14,420 nucleotides of DNA from Sphingomonadales bacterium (GTDB lineage Bacteria > Pseudomonadota > Alphaproteobacteria > Sphingomonadales > Sphingomonadaceae): NCBI GenBank assembly GCA_024636595.1, contig JAGXGT010000036.1:1-14420 (forward strand). The letters run 5' to 3'. Below are positions 8,272 through 14,420 of this stretch, one piece after another. Under the pieces are notes generated by a model. That model had not been told where the DNA came from, did not search any database, and saw only the letters and a list, made by a program, of their open reading frames with translations. Every line of letters begins with the position of its first letter. Within the stretch, counting starts at the first letter, position 1. Position numbers and translations under genes: made by a program.

Positions 8272-9566
8272 TCCCATTTGAGAAGGAAAGTCTCGACAGC
8301 AAAAGCCGTCGGGCGCTCATCGTACATCCGGACATGGTGTCTCTCAGCCAGTCTGCGCTTGAGCATCGACTGGCTGAGGCGGTTGGCCTCGCCTTGGCGA
8401 TCGGTCTGGTGGCAACCGCATCCCATTATTTTTCGGTTCGCAAACCAAAGCCGGCCACTTTGTTCGGATCCGGACAGGTAGATCAAATCCGCAAGATGAT
8501 GGAGGAACAAGAGGCCACCATATTGATTGTGGATGGCAGCTTGAGCGCGATCCAGCAGCGAAATCTCGAAGAAAAGCTCGACGTCAAGGTCATCGATCGA
8601 ACCGGGCTTATCCTCGAAATATTCGGTGCGCGGGCCGCCACGGCGGAAGGTCGTTTGCAGGTGGAACTCGCGCATCTGGATTATCAAGCGGGCCGTCTGG
8701 TGCGTAGCTGGACCCACCTTGAACGGCAGCGCGGCGGTTTCGGCTTTCTCGGCGGACCGGGCGAGACCCAGATCGAGTCCGATCGCCGGATGATTCGCGA
8801 TCGCATGGCCAAGTTGCGCAAAGACTTGGCTCATTTGCGCAAGACCCGCGCGTTACACCGTGAACGGCGACAGCGTGCGCCTTGGCCGGTGATAGCCTTG
8901 GTCGGCTATACCAATGCCGGAAAATCGACCTTGTTCAACCGGTTGACCGGCGCCGATGTGTTTGCCGAAGACTTGCTCTTCGCAACGCTCGACCCAACGA
9001 TGCGGGAATTTTCGTTGCCCGGCTATGACAAGGCGATTTTGTCGGACACGGTGGGCTTTGTCTCGGACCTTCCGACCCAATTGGTCGCCGCTTTTCGCGC
9101 CACGCTGGAAGAGGTCAGCGCCGCTGACATCGTTGTCCATGTCCGCGACATTGCACACGAAGCAACCGATGCACAAGCCAGAGACGTCAGGCAGATATTG
9201 GCTGATCTCGGCGTGTCCGAGGAAGCAGGAGAGGGGCCTCCTGTCATCGAGGCCTGGAACAAGATCGATAAGATCGATCGCGAAGACCCTGAATATGCGC
9301 GGATCTTGCCGCCCTTGCCCGAAAATGTCTGCGCAATTTCAGCAGAAACCGGAGCCGGCGTTGATACACTGGTCAAACTGATCGCGAAAACATTGTCGGA
9401 AGGCTATAAGTCCGAACAGATTACCATTTCGGCCTCCGATGGCAAGCGGATGGCCTGGTTGCACGAAAATGGACGGGTGCTGAGCAGCAAGCAACAATCT
9501 GATGATCTCATCCTGGCGGTCGAAATGTCGCCGCGCAACTGGGGCCGGTACCACGCACTAGAATGA
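8268..9566 (+). CDS. hflX: Ribosome-associated GTPase HflX
   Basis: HflX binds the large ribosomal subunit and can split stalled or stressed ribosomes using GTP. The 432 residues are close to the usual length. An N-terminal HflX domain (about 14-150) is followed by the glycine-rich hinge GGFGFLGGPGETQIESDRR (156-174) and a helical linker. The G domain has G1 GYTNAGKST (213-221), G2 Thr in FATLDPT (238-244), G3 DTVGF (260-264), G4 NKID (331-334) and G5 SAETG (358-362), with a C-terminal domain to residue 432. The start is TTG at 8268, overlapping the hfq stop as TTGA. A TGA at 8256-8258 blocks any longer form, and the next ATG (residue 23) would cut into the conserved N-terminus. Expression probably depends on translational coupling to hfq. 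Confidence 0.95.
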   Translation: MIPFEKESLDSKSRRALIVHPDMVSLSQSALEHRLAEAVGLALAIGLVATASHYFSVRKPKPATLFGSGQVDQIRKMMEEQEATILIVDGSLSAIQQRNLEEKLDVKVIDRTGLILEIFGARAATAEGRLQVELAHLDYQAGRLVRSWTHLERQRGGFGFLGGPGETQIESDRRMIRDRMAKLRKDLAHLRKTRALHRERRQRAPWPVIALVGYTNAGKSTLFNRLTGADVFAEDLLFATLDPTMREFSLPGYDKAILSDTVGFVSDLPTQLVAAFRATLEEVSAADIVVHVRDIAHEATDAQARDVRQILADLGVSEEAGEGPPVIEAWNKIDKIDREDPEYARILPPLPENVCAISAETGAGVDTLVKLIAKTLSEGYKSEQITISASDGKRMAWLHENGRVLSSKQQSDDLILAVEMSPRNWGRYHALE

Positions 9567-9570
9567 GCAA

Positions 9571-10326
9571 TCAGGTCGCGGCGAGACTGATCTTGGCTTT
9601 TTGCCATTCTACTTCGAGTTCGTCGAGCGACATATCCTGCATATTCTTGCTAACACTAGACTCTACCGCGTTGAATCTCTTGGTAAATTTCGCAGTCGCA
9701 TCGGATAGCGCCCGCTCTGCATCTACTTTGTAATGACGGGCAAGGTTGACCGCAGAAAAAAGCAGATCGCCGATCTCCTCATGCACATCCTCTGCGCTGC
9801 GCGCAGCCTCTACTTCATCCAGTTCCTCGAGCAGCTTGTCCTTTACCGGTGCCTTGTCTGGCCAGTCGAAGCCCACGCGGGCAGCCCGTTTCTGAATTTT
9901 TTGTGCGCGCAGCAAGGCGGGCAGGGCAAGCGCGACACCGTCGAGAGCGCTCGACTGCCCTGATTGCTCGCGCTCGTCCGCCTTCATCTGTTCCCAACCC
10001 GGGCTCTGATCAGCCTCGCCAAAAATATGCGGATGACGGCGGATCATCTTGTCACAGATCGATGTGACCACGTCCTGAAAGTCGAACGAGCCCGTATCAG
10101 CGGCAATCTGGCTGTGAAAAACCACCTGGAGCAGGAGATCACCAAGTTCGTCCCGGAGTGCCAACATATCGTCGCGGTCGATTGCGTCGGCAACCTCATA
10201 AGCTTCCTCGATGGTGTAAGGTGCAATCGTGCCGAACGTCTGCACCTTGTCCCATTCGCAACCGGTCTCCGGATCGCGTAGAAGCCGCATGATTTCAAGC
10301 AGGGGATCGATCAATTGCGCATCCAT
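9571..10326 (-). CDS. mazG: Nucleoside triphosphate pyrophosphohydrolase MazG
   Basis: MazG hydrolyses NTPs and dNTPs to monophosphates plus pyrophosphate, cleaning the nucleotide pool and, in E. coli, lowering ppGpp. The 251 residues contain two MazG repeats, the usual bacterial form. Repeat 1 has DPETGCEWDKVQTF (18-31), the metal-binding EEAYE (40-44) and ELGD (60-63), then RRHPHIFG (96-103). Repeat 2 has EELDEVEAA (167-175) and EEIGD (183-187). The ATG at 10326 gives the expected N-terminus (PLLEIMRLLRDPETGC), although no clear ribosome site precedes it. Its stop is 4 bases from the hflX stop on the other strand. It is 48 bases downstream of the protease gene and has its own promoter candidate. 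Confidence 0.95.
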   Translation of the reverse strand: MDAQLIDPLLEIMRLLRDPETGCEWDKVQTFGTIAPYTIEEAYEVADAIDRDDMLALRDELGDLLLQVVFHSQIAADTGSFDFQDVVTSICDKMIRRHPHIFGEADQSPGWEQMKADEREQSGQSSALDGVALALPALLRAQKIQKRAARVGFDWPDKAPVKDKLLEELDEVEAARSAEDVHEEIGDLLFSAVNLARHYKVDAERALSDATAKFTKRFNAVESSVSKNMQDMSLDELEVEWQKAKISLAAT

Positions 10327-10347
10327 TTCAATCTATCATTAAGGTTG

Positions 10348-10361
10348 ATAATATATATTAT
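10348..10361. repeat. 14-bp perfect AT palindrome upstream of mazG
   Basis: ATAATATATATTAT is its own reverse complement and contains only A and T. It sits 22 bases before the mazG ATG and overlaps the -10 of the promoter candidate. It may be a chance product of an AT-rich -10 region or a small operator. I recognise no specific regulator site. Confidence 0.6.
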
Positions 10362-10378
10362 GTTAAATTGGCAGTCAT
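10350..10378 (-). promoter_or_regulatory. Candidate promoter for mazG
   Basis: On the minus strand ATGACT (10378-10373, 4 of 6 to the -35 consensus) and TATATT (10355-10350, 5 of 6 to the -10 consensus) are separated by 17 bases. The start of transcription would be near 10343, giving a leader of under 20 bases. The -35 overlaps the stop codon of the upstream protease gene. This is a by-eye match only. Confidence 0.3.
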
Positions 10379-10995
10379 TCAGCAGGGGCATTAGTCGGCG
10401 GTTCCAACACCATTTCCGCGCCCTCTACGCGCCAACTTCCCAACTTTGACAAAAAGTTCATACCAATCACATTCGAATCCCCGAACTCTTCCGCAACAAC
10501 AACGGGTAAATCCTGAGCCACCATCGGACCGATCTGCAGCGACTGGATAGTTCCGCGTTGCGCCTCAACCGATCCGTTAGCTGTAATCAGAACCACCGGA
10601 AACGGACTTTCACTCATGTCGATACCGGCGCGCTGCGCGGTTCGCAATGTCATCGCCGTTGTCGTAGCTCCGCTGTCGATCAGGAACCGCACCGGCTTCG
10701 CGTTAACCTTTGCGTCAACCCAGAAATGGCCGTCTGCGGATTGACGGATCCTTAATGTATCGCCGACGATGGCCTGTTCATTCGCGCCGATCATTTCGCC
10801 GGACACCCGGCTCCAAACGGCCAATAGCTCGCGCTGATAGGAAAATCCGACGATAAACACGGCGAATATCGCCACCCATGCCAACGCAGTGCGAACGATC
10901 TCTCCCAAGCCGATCCGCCGGGAAAACAAGGCGCTGCCGACAAGCACCAGTGCGCCGATTGCAAAAACGAGATTGATATTCTGGTCTTCGGTCAC
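10375..10995 (-). CDS. Membrane-anchored retropepsin-like aspartic protease (clan AA, TIGR02281-type)
   Basis: This 206-residue protein has two hydrophobic segments (about 8-24 and 37-54) followed by a single retropepsin-like domain. The active-site motif FLIDSGATTTAM places the catalytic Asp at 107, and the second family motif NVIGMNFLSKLGSW (175-188) closes the fold. With one catalytic Asp per chain it must dimerise to be active, as retroviral proteases do. Two membrane segments put the N-terminus and the catalytic domain on the same side of the membrane, so which side is not certain from sequence. Substrate and role are unknown. The start is GTG at 10995, two bases after the stop of the preceding metallo-beta-lactamase gene, with an A/G-rich GAAAG upstream, which suggests coupling. 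Confidence 0.88.
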   Translation of the reverse strand: MTEDQNINLVFAIGALVLVGSALFSRRIGLGEIVRTALAWVAIFAVFIVGFSYQRELLAVWSRVSGEMIGANEQAIVGDTLRIRQSADGHFWVDAKVNAKPVRFLIDSGATTTAMTLRTAQRAGIDMSESPFPVVLITANGSVEAQRGTIQSLQIGPMVAQDLPVVVAEEFGDSNVIGMNFLSKLGSWRVEGAEMVLEPPTNAPAE

Positions 10996-10997
10996 CG

Positions 10998-11768
10998 TCA
11001 GATTTCTTTCACATATCCATCGTAAGCGGGCCGGACATGATCCGGCAATATGCTCACAAGATGGGCATAGTCCATCGACTTGTCCATATGAGTCAACAGA
11101 CTCAATTTCGGTTGGACATCGTCAATGAGGGTCAATGTCATATCCAGATGGGCATGGGTCGGGTGCGGTTCGTCTCGCAATGCATCAACAACAAACAGGT
11201 CACAATCACGATATAAAGCGCGCATTTCCGGCGTGACTTCGCCGAAATCGGTGGCGTAGACGATGGATTTACCCTGATGTTCGAAGCGCAATCCTGCCGA
11301 TGTTATGCCGCCGTGCGGCTGATCGACATGGCGGACCAAAATATCACCGATTTCGACATCGCTCTCCAGCGAGATACCCTCACAGATAGACGGGTAATAT
11401 TTATGTCCCTCAAAGACATAGGAAAAACGCTCCTTCAGACTGTTAAGTGCAAACGGGCGAGCATAGCCGGGGATTGCCTTGCGCGATTGCTGAAACACCG
11501 AACGCAGGTCGTCGATGCCGTGGCAATGATCCGCATGGTCATGGGTCCAGATCACAGCATCAATATGGTCAATGTCATTGTCGAGAAACTGGTTCCGCAA
11601 ATCAGGCGATGTGTCGACCAATATCCGGGTGCTAGCGCTTTCCACCACAATAGAGACTCGGCTTCTCCGGTTCCTCGGCTCGTTCGGGTCGCAATCGCCC
11701 CAGTCGTTGCCGATGCGCGGCACACCCGAAGAAGTCCCGCATCCCAAAATCGTAAGTTTCAAGGCCAA
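10998..11768 (-). CDS. PhnP-like metallo-beta-lactamase-fold hydrolase
   Basis: The 256 residues form a metallo-beta-lactamase-fold enzyme related to PhnP (phosphoribosyl cyclic phosphodiesterase) and often annotated that way. The N-terminus LKLTILGCGTSSGVPRIG (3-20) is typical of this group, as is CDPNEPRNRRSR (26-37). Metal ligands are HDHADH (His76, His78, Asp80, His81), His152, Asp174 and His227. The gene is not in a phosphonate operon here, so a C-P lyase role is not supported and the true substrate is unknown. In alphaproteobacteria it commonly follows tatD. The start must be non-ATG: TTG at 11768 lies two bases after the tatD stop, and a second in-frame TTG at 11762 would give an equally good N-terminus. 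Confidence 0.88.
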   Translation of the reverse strand: MALKLTILGCGTSSGVPRIGNDWGDCDPNEPRNRRSRVSIVVESASTRILVDTSPDLRNQFLDNDIDHIDAVIWTHDHADHCHGIDDLRSVFQQSRKAIPGYARPFALNSLKERFSYVFEGHKYYPSICEGISLESDVEIGDILVRHVDQPHGGITSAGLRFEHQGKSIVYATDFGEVTPEMRALYRDCDLFVVDALRDEPHPTHAHLDMTLTLIDDVQPKLSLLTHMDKSMDYAHLVSILPDHVRPAYDGYVKEI

Positions 11769-11770
11769 AT

Positions 11771-12547
11771 TCAGGGCCGCGCCTTGGAGAAGAGCTGATA
11801 GAAATTCCGGCCAGTGGTCTCACAAAGCGCCATAAAGTCCTCGCCCCGTAATTCGGCGAGATAACGGGCGGTATCAGCAACAAACGCTGGCTCCCCGGTT
11901 TTGCCGCGATGCGGCACCGGAGCCAGGAAAGGCGCATCGGTTTCGACCAGAAGCCGGTCCGACGGAAGTTTTGCCGCCGTTTCTTTGAGATCTTTGGCAT
12001 TTTTGAAGGTCACAATACCGGAGATCGAAATATACAGCCCCAGAGCCAAAGCTTTCTGGGCAAAATCCTCACTGGCGGTAAAACAATGGATCACACCGGT
12101 ATAGGCGCCCTGCTCCATCTCCTCCGCCATTATTTCAGCCGTATCCGCTTCCGCATCACGTGTATGAACAATGACCGGAAGGCCGGTTTCGCGCGCCGCA
12201 TGAATATGGGTACGAAAACTCTGCCGCTGGCGTTCACGGTCGCTATGGTCATAATAATAATCCAGCCCGGTTTCGCCAATCGCGACAACCCGCGGATGCG
12301 TTGCCTCCTTGACCAGCTTTTCGAGATCAACATCGGGGTGAGCATCGGCTTCGTGCGGGTGGATGCCGATACTTGCCCATACGTCTTTTTCCCGATCGGC
12401 CGTGGCAACAATATCGCGCCATTCGCTCTCACGTGTCGAGATATTAAGCATCGCTGTCACACCGCTCTGCCGTGCGCGTTCGAGAACAGCGCCCTGCTCT
12501 TCGACCAGTCCCTTATAATTCAGATGGCAGTGGCTATCGATTAGCAT
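11771..12547 (-). CDS. tatD: TatD-family metal-dependent hydrolase (deoxyribonuclease)
   Basis: This is a cytosolic metal-dependent nuclease of the TatD/YcfH group. The 258 residues match the family. The metal-binding residues are all visible: His6 and His8 in DSHCHL, Glu92 in GETGLDYYYD (91-100), His128 in VIVHTRDA, His154 in IHCFTAS and Asp204 in VETDAPFLAP (201-210). Its position directly after metG suggests the YcfH subtype, which commonly has this neighbour, although E. coli-type names vary. The ATG at 12547 is one base after the metG stop (TGATATG), so its translation is probably coupled to metG. Confidence 0.94.
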   Translation of the reverse strand: MLIDSHCHLNYKGLVEEQGAVLERARQSGVTAMLNISTRESEWRDIVATADREKDVWASIGIHPHEADAHPDVDLEKLVKEATHPRVVAIGETGLDYYYDHSDRERQRQSFRTHIHAARETGLPVIVHTRDAEADTAEIMAEEMEQGAYTGVIHCFTASEDFAQKALALGLYISISGIVTFKNAKDLKETAAKLPSDRLLVETDAPFLAPVPHRGKTGEPAFVADTARYLAELRGEDFMALCETTGRNFYQLFSKARP

Positions 12548-12548
12548 A

Positions 12549-14102
12549 TCAGGGATTCACTTCATCGGTCAGGAGTTCAAGTCGGGGGAAAATGCCTTGG
12601 GGTTGAGGCAGTTCCAGCCCCGGTTCGATCGGCGTTGCCAAATCTTCGAAATCCCGGACATCCTCTGGTTGAGAGAGCAAATCGAGCATCCTGTCACAGC
12701 TGTCCGGGATCGCCCAGCGCAGCATGATTGCCAGTTGCCGGACAGCCTCCGCAGTATGATAGAGCACCGTATCAGCGCGAGCGGGATCAGTTTTGCGCAA
12801 CGTCCACGGTGCCTGATCGGCAAAATATGTGTTGGTCGCGCTCAACCGTTCGCGGATGATATCCAGCGCCTGGTCAATCTTGAACAGGCCGCCGGTCATC
12901 GCCGCCTTCACATCCGCAAAACAGGCATCCAATGCACTTAATAACTGCTGTTCCGCTTCGGTCGCGATACCCGGAGGCGGAACTTTGCCGTCGCAATTTT
13001 TGGCGATCATCGACAGGCTGCGCTGTGCCAGATTGCCGAAATTATTGGCGAGGTCTGCATTGGTCTTGGTAACAATGGCGTCAGCCGAGTAGGTACCATC
13101 TTTTCCAAATACCACATCAGCAAGCAGGAAATAGCGCAGTTGATCGACACCAAAACGCTCCGCCAATTCCATCGGATCGACCACATTGCCGACTGATTTT
13201 GACATTTTTTCGCCGCGGTTGAGCAGAAATCCATGTCCAAAGACCTGCTTGGGCAGCGGCAAACCGGCACTCATCAGAAACGCCGGCCAGTAAACCGCGT
13301 GAAAGCGGACGATATCCTTGCCAATCAGGTGCAGATCTGCAGGCCAATATTTTTCAAACATGCCGGTCGTATCGGGATAACCAACGCCGGTCATATAAGT
13401 GGTCAGCGCGTCAACCCAGACATACATGACATGGCCCGGCGATCCAGGGACCGGGACTCCCCAGTCAAAACTCGTCCGCGAGACGCTGAGATCCCTCAAT
13501 CCGCCCTCGACAAACCGCATGACTTCATTGCGCCGACTTTCGGGCTGGATGAATTCGGGATACTCTTCAAATAATTTCAGCAATTTATCCTGATATTCGG
13601 ACAGTTTGAAAAACCAGGTTTCTTCTGCGGTCCATTCGACCGGTGTGCCTTGTGGCGAAAGCTTGACATCCCCCTCGCCTGTTTCCAATTCATCTTCCGC
13701 ATAAAAGGCTTCGTCCCGAACCGAATACCAGCCTTCATAGCGGTCTAGATAAAGATCGCCATTGGCCTCCATCGCTTTCCACAAGGCCTTGCTGGCGTCA
13801 TGATGCGCAGCCTCGCTGGTACGGCGGAATCCATCGTGTTTTATGTTAAGTTTATCGCACATCTCTATGAAATATGAGGACATTTCATCAGCCAGCTTGA
13901 TCGTGTCGACGCCGGCGTCCCGCGCGGTCTGGACCATTTTCAATCCATGCTCATCGGTTCCGGTGATCAGCCGAACATCTCTGCCATTCAGCCTATAAAA
14001 TCGGGCAATGGCATCGGCGGCGATCGCCTCATAGGCATGGCCGATGTGCGGACGACCGTTTGGATAACTGATCGCGGTGGTAATATAAAAGGGTTCAGAC
14101 AT
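12549..14102 (-). CDS. metG: Methionyl-tRNA synthetase
   Basis: MetG joins methionine to tRNA-Met for initiation and elongation. It is a class I synthetase. The HIGH motif lies in GRPHIGHAY (residues 16-24 from this start), followed by GTDEHG, the connective-peptide region, VWVDALTTYMTG and KMSKS (about 299-303). The connective region lacks the CxxC zinc knuckles seen in E. coli MetRS, which fits the shorter metG2-like form of alphaproteobacteria. There is no C-terminal EMAP-like tRNA-binding domain; the protein ends about 517 residues in. I prefer ATG at 14102 because AAGAGAG at 14115-14109 is 6 bases away. The in-frame ATG at 14108 touches that site directly and would add two residues. The gene follows holB by 42-48 bases. 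Confidence 0.96.
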   Translation of the reverse strand: MSEPFYITTAISYPNGRPHIGHAYEAIAADAIARFYRLNGRDVRLITGTDEHGLKMVQTARDAGVDTIKLADEMSSYFIEMCDKLNIKHDGFRRTSEAAHHDASKALWKAMEANGDLYLDRYEGWYSVRDEAFYAEDELETGEGDVKLSPQGTPVEWTAEETWFFKLSEYQDKLLKLFEEYPEFIQPESRRNEVMRFVEGGLRDLSVSRTSFDWGVPVPGSPGHVMYVWVDALTTYMTGVGYPDTTGMFEKYWPADLHLIGKDIVRFHAVYWPAFLMSAGLPLPKQVFGHGFLLNRGEKMSKSVGNVVDPMELAERFGVDQLRYFLLADVVFGKDGTYSADAIVTKTNADLANNFGNLAQRSLSMIAKNCDGKVPPPGIATEAEQQLLSALDACFADVKAAMTGGLFKIDQALDIIRERLSATNTYFADQAPWTLRKTDPARADTVLYHTAEAVRQLAIMLRWAIPDSCDRMLDLLSQPEDVRDFEDLATPIEPGLELPQPQGIFPRLELLTDEVNP

Positions 14103-14108
14103 AGCCAT

Positions 14109-14115
14109 CTCTCTT
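14109..14115 (-). promoter_or_regulatory. metG ribosome binding site deciding between two ATGs
   Basis: AAGAGAG on the minus strand is the only purine-rich site before metG. It leaves a normal 6-base spacer to the ATG at 14102 but none to the ATG at 14108. Confidence 0.5.
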
Positions 14116-14150
14116 GATGGATTGGCCGCGCTTGTAAACAGCCAAAATCT

Positions 14151-14420
14151 CTATTTTCCCGCGTTTCCCTGCCTGAGGTCTCCCATCAGGCTTCCAAGCC
14201 GGAATATTACCGCTTGGTTATCCAGTGCTTTCGGCAACGCGGCCGCGGCCAAATCACTGGCTTCGCGCCATTTTTCAATGGTGTGCAGGGAACAGGCCAT
14301 CTGCTGACCCTTGATCTGCTCCGCGATCAGACTGGGAGCCCGCTCCAAAAAGGCACGATATCTCGGGGTGGCGGCCTTCAAGGACAGCTTCCGGGCCAAA
14401 TCGCTTTTCAATCGATTATC
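14151..14420 (-). CDS. holB: DNA polymerase III subunit delta', C-terminal end, cut by window edge
   Basis: The last 89 codons of a gene entering from the right edge are visible, ending at TAG (14153-14151). They are mostly helical: PRYRAFLERAPSLIAEQI, then a segment around EKWREASDLAAAALPKALD, and an ending VIFRLGSLMGDLRQG. This resembles the C-terminal collar domain of alphaproteobacterial HolB, part of the clamp loader that places the beta clamp on DNA. The catalytic-like AAA+ part and zinc module are outside the window. The order holB-metG-tatD-metallo-beta-lactamase is common in alphaproteobacteria and is a main support for the name. From sequence alone the match is moderate. Confidence 0.72.
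   Translation of the reverse strand, partial: DNRLKSDLARKLSLKAATPRYRAFLERAPSLIAEQIKGQQMACSLHTIEKWREASDLAAAALPKALDNQAVIFRLGSLMGDLRQGNAGK

Noticed and set aside
11909..12544. Open frame of 211 codons on the plus strand opposite tatD
   Set aside because: It mirrors tatD codon structure, has no family resemblance and no convincing start signal.

Overview
The window looks like ordinary chromosomal core sequence from an alphaproteobacterium, most likely a sphingomonad (order Sphingomonadales). The reasons are the order dusB-ntrB-ntrC-ntrY-ntrX-hfq-hflX next to a divergent ispD-type gene, a zinc-less MetRS followed by tatD and a metallo-beta-lactamase gene, and moderately high G+C. The taxonomic call is inference from gene order and protein style, not from a search.

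Layout: positions 1-246 (minus) hold the start of an ispD or ispDF gene running off the left edge. From 339 to 9566 the plus strand carries a tightly packed cluster: tRNA-dihydrouridine synthase (dusB), two nitrogen-type two-component pairs (NtrB/NtrC, then NtrY/NtrX), an Hfq RNA chaperone and the GTPase HflX. From 9571 to the right edge all genes are on the minus strand. In transcription order they are the holB 3' end, metG, tatD, a PhnP-like metallo-beta-lactamase hydrolase, a membrane-anchored retropepsin-like aspartic protease and mazG. The two blocks converge, and the hflX and mazG stop codons are 4 bases apart.

How the genes work together: NtrB/NtrC is the classical nitrogen-status pair, with a soluble kinase and a sigma54 activator that keeps its GAFTGA loop. 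NtrY/NtrX is a membrane kinase and a response regulator that has lost GAFTGA, so it probably does not act through sigma54. Hfq and HflX link the cluster to post-transcriptional control. The minus-strand block is housekeeping: replication clamp loading, Met-tRNA charging, nuclease activity, nucleotide-pool cleaning and a periplasm-facing protease. Its genes metG to the protease are separated by only 1-2 bases, suggesting translational coupling.

The most notable feature is hfq. It encodes a single 164-residue protein with two complete Hfq/Sm domains in tandem, about 59% identical by my hand alignment and offset by 81 residues. The first copy keeps the basic rim and the Lys31 equivalent. The second keeps the Sm2 signature but has lost most of the basic rim and carries Met in place of that lysine. 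This predicts a ring built from three chains with two kinds of subunit face. I recall that double-domain Hfq proteins have been noted in sphingomonads, so the architecture may not be new, but its consequences look worth testing. I see no mobile elements, CRISPR arrays, tRNA or rRNA genes, and no gene-free stretch above 300 bases.
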